Assembly (NCBI GenBank): GCA_030765055.1
Contig: CM060951.1
Span: 53,309,357 to 53,373,356 of the forward strand
Length of the DNA stretch: 64,000 nt
Source of the DNA: Mantis religiosa
Lineage: Eukaryota > Arthropoda > Insecta > Mantodea > Mantidae
Reading direction: 5' to 3'
Under the pieces are notes generated by a model. The model saw only the letters and a program-made list of their open reading frames with translations, was not told the DNA's origin and ran no database searches. This document shows positions 56,171 through 64,000 of the stretch, piece after piece (positions within the stretch are counted from its first letter, which is position 1; each line of letters opens with the position of its first letter). The position numbers were made by a program, and so were the translations under genes.

Positions 56171-57065
56171 CAAGGGATGTTCAATAAAGGATGATCACAA
56201 CTTTTTTGACAACGTACGTTTACTCATCCTCATAATTTTGATAGTACTTCTCAAAATAGTCTCCCCTGAATGCGATATACTTGTCCCAGAGTTTCTGCCA
56301 GTCTTCAAAGACATGCTGGAAACCATTTTTGAGAGATCGTTCAAACTCGCCGCCGTAGCCCTCACCACTGCTTCTGATGATAGATAATGCCTCCCACGAA
56401 AACATTTCTTCAAGTTAGGGAATAGAGAAAAGTGACATGGGGCTAAATCCGGACTATAGGGAGAGTGAGAGATGTACTTCACGTTGATTTTTGCAAGATA
56501 TTCAGCAACATCATTGGCAATATGCGGCCGCACATTATCGTCATGCAGCATCCAGCCTGCTTCATGGAACTGTGATTTTTTACACCTGATATGGACCTGC
56601 AATGTTTTCAGGACATCCCTGTAGTATTGTCCAGTTACTGATGTGTGTGCAGGTACAACTTGCTGATAAACCATTCCATGAATATCAAAGAATGAGATAA
56701 CCATAAATTTCCCAGCAGAAGCAACCACTTTTGCTATTTTTGGGGGGTTGGTGATGAAGGAGATTTCAACACTAAGCTTTGCTGTTTGCTCTCAGGAACA
56801 AAATGATGTAGCCAAGTTGCATCAGTAGTAATTACTTTTGAAACAAGCTCCGGATATTCCTCTAACATCAGCTTTAACTGCATGTTACCTCCATTGCAGC
56901 GGTAGGCGATACTGAACATGTCTGAACTTACCTGGATCACCAACAAAGAAACTACTACGGCGTGTTTGTTTCACATTAAGCTAACAGAATATGATAAGAT
57001 TGAATTTTAGTGGGAACAAGTATGACCGTAAAATTTTGTGATCATTCTTTATTGAACAGCCCTCG
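56171..57065 (-). mobile_element. mariner transposon, 5'-deleted coding region
   Basis: Inverted ends CAAGGGATGTTCAATAAAGG and, reversed, CGAGGGCTGTTCAATAAAGA, each beside TA (56169-56170 and 57066-57067). Length is 895 bp against about 1.3 kb for a full mariner, because the helix-turn-helix region is gone. The paralogous segment at about 42675-42690 (AATATTAGTTTTCATATCTGG) is the empty site. Confidence 0.85.
56195..56946 (-). pseudogene. mariner transposase catalytic region (broken)
   Basis: The minus strand reads YPELVSKVITTDATWLHHFV (first catalytic Asp) and PESKQQS. After a frameshift near 56730 come SAGKFMVISFFDIHGMVYQQ, YYRDVLKTL, MLHDDNVRPHIANDVAEYLA (second Asp block) and SPYSPDLAPCHFSLFPNLKK, CFRGRHYLSSE. 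The first two catalytic Asp blocks are present. Without a DNA-binding domain and with a frameshift it cannot act. It belongs to a different mariner subfamily from those at 30814 and 58599 (ends GTTCAATAA). Confidence 0.85.
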
Positions 57066-57308
57066 TATTTCATACATGGTATGAAAATATATTTAAAAAT
57101 TACAGGATATTTTTCATATATCTCTGAGTTATACTTGTAATGCATTTTGGATTAGAGACTTTCGTTGCCATTTAAAAGTTCAGTTATTTCCAGTACACTC
57201 TTTATTTTTCAGTGCTCCTTACTGCGGACCATTAATTTGAGGGTATTCTGGAACTCTAGCGTTTCACTATTGTGACATTCGCGGCTATAAATCCTACGTT
57301 GTACATAG

Positions 57309-57834
57309 TGTGACTTTTTTGGTTCGGGAAAGTAAAATTTCAGTTGCACAAACTCAAAATGTTCTTTATTTCCACCGAATTACATTTGGAACACTTGCCG
57401 ATTACATAGAATTACGTAGCGCACATAATTACAGTCCACCAGTTCGTCAGTCACAGGTCCACTCCACACTCACTATTACGTACAACTCTCTCTAGAGCTG
57501 GCTAAAAGCTCCTCTTAAACACGTACGCAGTCTGCCAGTCTGTTCGCTAGCACGGCGCTCCTCACGTCTGCTCGCCAAGAACTGAACTCACCTCTAGCCC
57601 GGCGCGTCACTTATATAAGACCAACTGACCTATCTAGAAGTTTCCGTGTTAGATGAAATATCCCGAGTGTTCCAGACGTCAGGGGGAGATGAAAGAGATT
57701 GCCAGCGACCAGTGACACTTTCCTCACCATCCCCTTCAGTGAACACCACAATATAAATGGGTAGGCGTGGTCTGAATGCCTCCTGTCGCCCACCCAGCTG
57801 CTAGCTGGCCGTGCCTTCCGATAATTAGGCGACA
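57309..57834 (-). mobile_element. solo gypsy-type LTR
   Basis: 526 bases. On the minus strand it begins TGTCGCCTAATTATCGGAAG and ends AAAAAAGTCACA. It has a TATATAAG-like motif (57610-57620 in plus coordinates) and CTTTATTTCC, whose complement holds the AATAAA signal. The flanks ATAG and GTAG suggest a 4-bp duplication with one change. It is the uninterrupted counterpart of the LTR at 47289. Confidence 0.75.
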
Positions 57835-58337
57835 GTAGTTTAAATCTAAAGACCAATATTCTTTTATTCTTTCTTGTTGTATTTGTTAATCGCTTCAAAC
57901 GACAAATGAATGGCATGGATGGTGTACTGAAAATAAGCAATATCAACTCAATAACCTCATTTCTCTTTGAAATTAGTTTTAACATCTTAGAAATTCCTTA
58001 TCATAAAATCAGAAAAGTTAGCTTATCTCCATGACTGAGCAAATCCCAAAAAAAAGTCGACAGTGCGCTTGGTATTGCCTTGAAGCCTTCACTGTAAGAC
58101 AGCTAATTGAACTTCTGTATCTCATATTTTGCAAGAAATGAGCAAGAGAGGAACTACGGAGTTACAAATATATTATTTTGTTGCATTATTTTGTACGATT
58201 TTCTGAAGGAAAACAGGAACTACTTCATCCGGCATTTTCTGACTCGTTAAATGAGATTGGTAAGATACGAGCTTGTGATAGGAGGTCTGCGATTTGAATC
58301 CAACCAAAATGTTCCTCTCTGATTGAGGTTCTACAAA
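57835..58337. other. unassigned AT-rich DNA
   Basis: Nothing recognised. Confidence 0.35.
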
Positions 58338-59625
58338 GGTTGGGTCAAAAAGTAATGCCTCCTATTTTTGTTTTCCTTAAGTAAGTAAGTTATGTAAAAA
58401 CTTTGAATTTGGCGCAGTTCCTCAAACATTCTTCTCCAATCTCCTACAGTAGTAACTTCCTAACTCAACAGGTGGCAGCACTGCAACCTCTTGCAAAATG
58501 GCTGGCATCGACATTCGTATTAGATAGCGTTCTGTGATTGAATTTTTGACTGCGGAAGGTGAAACGCCAATTCGCATTCACGAAAGGCTAAAAAAAATGT
58601 GTATGGTGATGCAACGGTGGATGTCAGCACTGTTAGACGATGGGTTCGTCGCTTTAGCGAAGCTGAAGGGCAAACACCATTGACAGATGAAAAGCGAAGC
58701 GGCAGGCCCGTGACTACAGTGACTCCATGCAACATTCAGCTAGTCGATGACATCATTGGTGGTGATCGCCGGGTAACAACAGGTGAATTGTGGCGCATTA
58801 CCTCCCTCAGTAAAGGCACTGTCATGGCGATTATTCAGCAACTGGTTTACTCAAAAGTTTGTTCACGTTGGGTACCAAGAATGTTAACCGCCCAAAACAA
58901 AGAAATCAGGAAAACAATAGCCTCCGTATAATTGCAGCGCTTCAATTTGGAGGGAGAGGAGTTTCTGGAAAAAGTTGTTACTGAAGACGAAACGTAGGTT
59001 CATTTTTTGAACCTGAATCAAAGAGGCAGTCAGTGCAATGGCATTACACAACCTCACCGAAGAAAAAAACATTCAAAACTCAGCGGTCGGCAGGGAAAGT
59101 TATGGCGATAGTGTTTTGGAACACAGAGGGTGTGCTTGTGATTGACCTTTTGGAGCAGGGATGCCCAATAAATTCTGTCCAAAACGTCAGAACTGTCAAA
59201 AAGCTGAAAGCAAGTCTTCGCCGAGTTCGCCCAACAAAACTGTGGCGGTTGTTCTTCTTTTGCATGACAATGCTAGACCACATACCAGCCGTTACACCAC
59301 TGCAGAAATTGAGAAATTGGGATGGCAAGTCTTACCTCACCCCCCCATACAGCCCTGACCTGGCACCATCAGACATACATTTGTTCGAACCACTAAAGGA
59401 AGCTCATCGTGGGATTCATTTTAAAGATGAGGAGGCTGTGAAAACGTCCGTGTGTCAATGGCTTAGGAAGCAAGACCGTGTGTTTTACCACACTGGAATA
59501 CATGCCCTAGTTAAAAGGTGGACCAAAACTGATGAAAAGGAATGCTTTGCGATTCAAAATAATAGAAAATTGTTAAACATTTCAATTTCTAAAATATTTC
59601 TTATTCCTTTAGGATTAGGTTAAAA
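58338..59625 (+). mobile_element. mariner transposon
   Basis: Left end GGTTGGGTCAAAAAGTAATG, a known mariner-type terminal repeat pattern, followed by a nearly full-length transposase region. The right inverted repeat was not found, so the end is set at the transposase stop. Confidence 0.8.
58497..59623 (+). pseudogene. mariner transposase (broken)
   Basis: Starts at the ATG near 58499 (MAGIDIRIR, stop), then SVIEFLTAEGETPIRIHERL. It continues in another frame YGDATVDVSTVRRWVRRFSE, GRPVTTVTPCNIQLVDDIIG and VTTGELWRITSLSKGTVMAI (second helix-turn-helix). A TAA at 58929 is followed by VVTEDET and TAG at the usual Trp. The catalytic half at 59033 has SAGKVMAIVFWNTEGVLVID, then in another frame HDNARPHTSRYTTAEIEKLG (second Asp block) and PPYSPDLAPSDIHLFEPLKE. 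Motifs are complete, but at least two stops and three frameshifts inactivate it. Confidence 0.87.
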
Positions 59626-60193
59626 GCTTACTACATATTCATTTGATACTTCATGTGTAGCAGGATGGTCTACCTCTACGATATGTTGCGTTATGCTACG
59701 TCAAGTTGTAGTGGTTGTGTATTAGGGTGTGTGTAAGCCCGTAGTGAAGCAAAAGATTCGGTTGTGCAAGCTGCGTTTGTCGAGTTCAAATTTGTGAATT
59801 TGTTCATAATAGTTTTTTAATTTATTAAAAATTATTTATTTAAACAAATTTATAAACTTATTTGGATTAGTAACACGCTTTTCGACAACGTCGAAGCCAT
59901 CACACGCATATCAAAGTCACCCACATTTACTACAGAGTGTGCAGGTCCTCCGTCATTTACACGAAAAAATTGCGCTTGTTTGTGAATTATTTTGATTGCT
60001 GCTTTTGGAACTTCTGTACAAACAGCAGCTTTTGTAGTTGCTGTGCTCACTGGAAGTTTTATAGAGTTCTTCCTAGCATCCTCGGCACATCCCTCAATTA
60101 CTCCCTATCCTCAGAATGTGACACTTATTTCTTCTTTGGTTCAGTCATAACTATAGTGACTCGTACATTGTTACAATTGAAACTAAGAGAAAC
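59626..60193. other. unassigned DNA
   Basis: Nothing recognised. Confidence 0.35.
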
Positions 60194-61830
60194 TATTATG
60201 TGTTTCAAATGGGAAGGGTTCTGGAGTCCAGCTAATCAGATACCGTATCACACTCAGCGTTGCCAGCTTGTTACCCCACTCATTTTATATTTCCCTCTCT
60301 CTCGCACATTCATACAACATGCAGGTCTCCTTGGCGCAGACGTAAGGGTAAGCAAATCATATTTTACAAACTTTTACAATGATGCAGGTGCCAAATTCAA
60401 AATTGGAAAAGCATTTTCGCAAATTATGTATATTTTAAAATACTATAACTATACTTACAGTTTATGAATTACCTGTTTGTATAATCCAATGGAACTGCCA
60501 GTGGCTCATCCATATCACTGTCAATGTCACTTCCGTTAAGAGACAATTCGTCATTGTCACTGTCTTCATCGTCTGAGTCTTGCAAATTTATGATTATAGG
60601 TTCCACAATCTCGTCACGTGCTATTTCTTTGTTAAAATCGTCTTCCTGAAGGTTTTCTGCATGCCTCACCCAGTTTTCCCAGTCCTGTTGCGTTCCTTGT
60701 CAATTTCTTCGTGAATAAGTCGTTTTACGTCCGTCAGTTTAAAAGTATTATTTCTGTTTGCAGCCCCCCTTTTTGTTTGAGCCTACACCAACCCAATTGG
60801 ATTATATTGGCAGTGGTAAGGTGGAGGCGTATTACCTCGTGTCCCGTTTCAATAAGTTGATCCAACACTTTTTCCCTGCTTTTAAACGGAAGTACTCTTT
60901 CCAATAACTCATTTTCAGTTTCGGTTTCCGAAACATTTTTGAAGAACGTGTACACTTTAAAATAATACTTCGAGCCTGACTTCGCAATACCTGCCTTTTT
61001 GACTCGCCACTAAATAATCCGCAAGAAGCCATTGCACTATTTAAGTATTACACTACTGTTGTGTAAAGAACAACTGAATTATATTGATCTGAAATCTCCA
61101 GAGTAAATAAACACTTCTTATCCAGCATTCATTCATAAGCATAAGCATACAGCATTCCACAGGCTACAGGAAATGAAGTGTTTGCGCTTTCTCGAATTTA
61201 ACACCTTGACTTATTCACAGTAATTCTTTTATCACGTCATGCAGTAGTTTAAATTTCAGTTCTGAGTAATTAAAAGTACATGTACATACATACATACACA
61301 CCAACCACTTTAAACTCTCTAGAGCAAATAGAGATTACGAACTATTCATAAACAAAGATATAATGTGACCACAAAAGTTCTGCCAGGGCAGCAGGAAATT
61401 TATTGTTTCCTCTCGCTCGAATTGGCTTATTCAAAGTAATTCTTTTACCACGTTATGTCAAACATTTACGTTTCAGTTCTGAGTAATTACAAATATACGT
61501 ACACGCATACATGCCAACCAATAATGATATTCATACAGTGCTTAGGTCGTGATTTATTGTTATAATACAGGTAATAATGGTTTATTTATTTGTATTAGAA
61601 AAACTATTTGAGCTAAAAATATGGGGGTTTCATGGTAATGTAAGATACATGCTCTCTACCTTCCACATGGATCAGTTTTGGCAAAATCTGAATTTTTGTC
61701 TTAGCGCGAATAGTATTTCATACAGATTGATTAGGTTGGCGCTCGTTAGACACCACTTAGTGGGAATGCAATACGACAACACCGCAGGACTCCGATTGGT
61801 TGCTCACCTTCCCATTTGAAACACATAATA
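60194..61830 (+). mobile_element. IS630/Tc1-like DNA transposon, internally deleted (copy 3)
   Basis: Ends TATTATGTGTTTCAAATGGG and the reverse complement CCCATTTGAAACACATAATA. The largest copy of the family in the window, carrying both ends of its transposase gene on the minus strand. Left and right subterminal regions align with 18081-19433 over most of their length. Confidence 0.85.
60469..61032 (-). pseudogene. IS630/Tc1-like transposase with deleted core
   Basis: The minus strand starts at 61032 with MASCGLFSGESKRQVLRSQA, then (shifted) KNVSETETENELLERVLPFK. It jumps straight to the C-terminal part, LDQLIETGHEVIRL and a degraded YNPIEL region (TANIIQLGWCRLK). It ends with RHAENLQEDDFNKEIARDEI and an acidic tail (DSDDEDSDNDELSLNGSDID). 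The catalytic aspartates are deleted. I recognise the C-terminal pattern (GHEV.RLPPYHC.YNPIE..WA.VK) as that of a widespread insect DDE transposon protein. Confidence 0.75.
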
Positions 61831-62049
61831 GCAATGAGTAACCATAGTGTTATTAACAATGGCGAAGTAAGTTGGCAACTCCTGAAGCTTAACAACGTTG
61901 AAGTGGATGTTTACTAAACTCAGAGTATACATGTGAAAAGTATCCCCTCTCTCCTTCATTCCCTTGGGTTCATCAGCTCGCGGACAGATAGTAGAGAGGT
62001 AATCTTTCTCAGATAACGCCAGAGTTCTTATGTCAGCACACTCCTCACA
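61831..62049. other. unassigned DNA
   Basis: Nothing recognised; it may be 5' sequence of the element that follows. Confidence 0.35.
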
Positions 62050-63090
62050 AATATACTACCCCAAGAGAAATACTTGTCACTACTGTATCCAAGATCCAGT
62101 CAACAAAGTGAAGGCGTAAAAATACCAAAAGTAGACGAAAGTACACAAACTTTCTTGCGAAACGTAGTGACTGAGTTTGGTGACAGTGTTTCTACAGATG
62201 GAAAAATACTGCTTGGAAAGTTTTGTGAAATTAAAGTGAGTTCAGATAAGCGTTTTAGTGTCCAGTAGCATATCGGGCGCGAAAACCCATGACGGCTATT
62301 GCACGTACAAAGGAAAGTAAGATAACGTAGTTACTTCCAGTCAAAGCATGGGCAATGATCCAAAAAAAAATCTGTTTTTAATATAGATATTTGTAGAATG
62401 GTGGTTTCTGCCAATATTCCGTTACCAGAAGTAGATAGTGCTGCATTACGGCTATTTCTTCAGCAGTATACAAGACACAGCATCCCAGAGGACTCGAGAC
62501 TTAGAAAGGATTAGTGGCAGGGTTGTTATTAAGAAACAATAGCAAGAATAGCCGATTTTGTGGGAAATAACAATATATTTGTTTCAATAGGCGAAACAAG
62601 TGCTAATGAGGTGGGTTATTTTGCAAATGTTTTTATGAGTATATTAGAAGTTGACAGCCTTCCGAAAATGTTTCTTCTTACGATGAGATTGAGGTTAACC
62701 GTTAAGGTGTAAGCAAACTATTCTATCAAAGCATATTTCATATCTAGCCACAGGCATAAAACTTGAAAATGTTTTACTTTTCTTAACAGATGCAGTCAAA
62801 ATGTGGTGAATTCGGGAACCGCAATTAAATTAGTTTACACCAAAGTGGTTTACGTAAAATATACACAGCGCGTGCGCTTCATAGATTCTGTGGGCTAGTG
62901 CGTGAAAAATTTCCGCAAGTTAAAAAACTTCTAACAAACTTTCTTTTTTAACTGTATCTGAAACCTCCTTCAGGAAAGAGATAGTTTCGTGAAGTATTAC
63001 CAAACCAACCACTACCTTCTCAAACAATAGAAACGCGTTGGGGAACTTGGATGAGACTAGTGGCCTTAAAGTACTTACACGTTGTAAGTC
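62050..63090 (+). pseudogene. hAT/CGGBP1-like transposon protein remnant
   Basis: Opens with FLRNVVTEFGDSVSTDGKIL, LGKFCEIKVSSDKRFSVQ, the BED-like zinc-finger region of CGGBP1/hAT-derived proteins with its usual C..C pattern partly lost (LFCK.C becomes LGKFC). Broken frames then give FNIDIC, MVVSANIPLPEVDSAALRLF, YTRHSIPEDSRLRK and NNIFVSIGETSANEVGYFAN (catalytic-fold region). The last parts are ENVLLFLTDAV and SQTIETRWGTW, matching the late TRWGTWL motif near 63040-63060. No terminal repeats were identified. It lies just upstream of the third glycine-rich exon. Confidence 0.7.
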
Positions 63091-63500
63091 ACCATTAAGG
63101 TAGTTGTCTCATTTGCTTATGAGAACTCCTAAGTTTTCTCACCAAAGACTCCATTATTACTTGAAGGAATGTTAAATTTATATCACATTTGGAAAAATAT
63201 ATGCATTAGTGAAATTATTCAGCATCATCAGCAGCATCGTTTAGGTCTGTTGATCTCCTCTTTCTTCTTCTAGCGCGGACTTCTCTCAAGTCATATTTTT
63301 ATTTAGCTTTTCTTAGGGAACCTCCACTAAAATCTTATTAGATATCGAATATTGTTAGTAGATGCAACGCTCTTTTTATTGCTTTCTCGTAGAGTAAGAA
63401 TGCTTTTTAGAGTAGGTAGAGTTTAAAAGATATTTCAACGAAATAGCCTCCAACCCGCGGGCAACACACCTTATCTTTTTCATTTCTGCAATTTCTGCAG

Positions 63501-63676
63501 GTCAGTGAGTGTCGCCTTCAAGGAGCGGGCAACGTCGGCAATGCTGTGCAGGTATTCAGCTCGGTTTCGGTGCAAACGGCCGTCCTGGTGGTAATGGTGG
63601 TGTAGGAGGTGCATCTGGATTTGGAAATTTTAATATCCAAGGTGGTGCTAGTGCTGGTCCTGGAAGCGGAGTTTGA
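63501..63676 (+). pseudogene. glycine-rich secreted protein, copy 3, exon 2 (frameshifted)
   Basis: After CATTTCTGCAATTTCTGCAG it reads VSECRLQGAGNVGNAVQ, keeping the SEC start, then loses the glycine frame. In the next frame it continues GIQLGFGANGRPGGNGGVGG and GNFNIQGGASAGPGSGV to TGA at 63674-63676. The intron before it (63100-63500) and the 3' flank (CAGGAACC... to GACTGAGTATGGATGAATCA) are paralogous to copies 1 and 2. No first exon was found between 53.8 and 63.5 kb. Probably a decayed copy, unless an alternative acceptor at the TGCAG near 63551 restores the frame. Confidence 0.55.
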
Positions 63677-64000
63677 TTAGAATGAATTCAGGTGCCAAAC
63701 ACATCGCTGGTACCAACGGAGATGTCCGTGTTGGCGGTGGTGGTGAAGAACAGCGTATGCGGTGCTGGTGGAGGAAACCAAAGAACTGACTATCAAATAA
63801 ATTTAGCGTAAAGAGATGAAGCTTGACATTGCAATAACAACTTAACGAGGACTGAGTATGGATGAATCAGAGAATCGTTGTCAGCATTTTTTTCATCTAA
63901 ATATAAATATGAAAAAGTAACTGTACGTTTTTGTAATACACGTGTCATGAAATGCAGATATAAATCCATTTACACCCAAAAGCTTTATGATACAATATAA
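63677..64000. other. 3' flank of glycine-rich copy 3
   Basis: Paralogous to 51805-52090 and 40526-40760, including TGAAGCTTGA.ATTG.AATAA and CTGAGTATG.ATGAAT. The window ends within it. Confidence 0.55.

Overview
The window is AT-rich, intron- and transposon-dominated eukaryotic DNA. No bacterial operons, rRNA, CRISPR arrays or intact tRNAs were seen. The repeat set points to an insect: tRNA-derived SINEs, mariner, Tc1, PIF/Harbinger, hAT/CGGBP1-like, DUF4817-type and Penelope-like elements, an arthropod Ty3/gypsy element, and (AAT)n arrays up to 1.5 kb. A polyneopteran such as a cockroach is my best guess, but that is inference. Nearly every long open frame is transposon debris with stops and frameshifts.

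Layout. 0-13.4 kb: SINEs, an IS630-like short element carrying a LINE tail and a SINE, a DUF4817-type DNA transposon split by a LINE and by a 1,000-base assembly gap, LTR and LINE fragments, and two mariner heads facing each other. 13.4-25.6 kb: SINEs of several families, a hAT-like element with a second transposon nested inside it, a giant (AAT)n array, a tRNA-like palindrome, and (minus strand) one orphan signal-peptide exon. 27.3-31.9 kb: a PIF/Harbinger element with a 170-bp tandem array, then a mariner. 32-64 kb: a segmentally duplicated host region, each copy hit by different transposons.

The most interesting content is a small host gene family in 32-64 kb. Exon 1 encodes only a signal peptide (MKIPILLVLFLVMVV at 33540-33584; a diverged copy at 46658-46696; an inverted copy at 21800-21756). 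It ends in a GT donor in phase 0. Exon 2 follows a TTCTGCAG acceptor and encodes a conserved start ([V/D]SEC[R/Q]) followed by a glycine-rich tail (40325, 51220 and 63501). Together they predict short secreted glycine-rich proteins in a tandem array with a spacing of about 11-12 kb. The introns are loaded with Harbinger, gypsy, solo-LTR, SINE, LINE and Penelope insertions. Because the duplicated copies can be compared, several transposons have visible empty sites within the same window. A GC-rich repeat of about 0.53 kb that I cannot classify inserted separately into each of two neighbouring duplicates. A second possible secreted-peptide exon lies at 32357-32234 on the minus strand.
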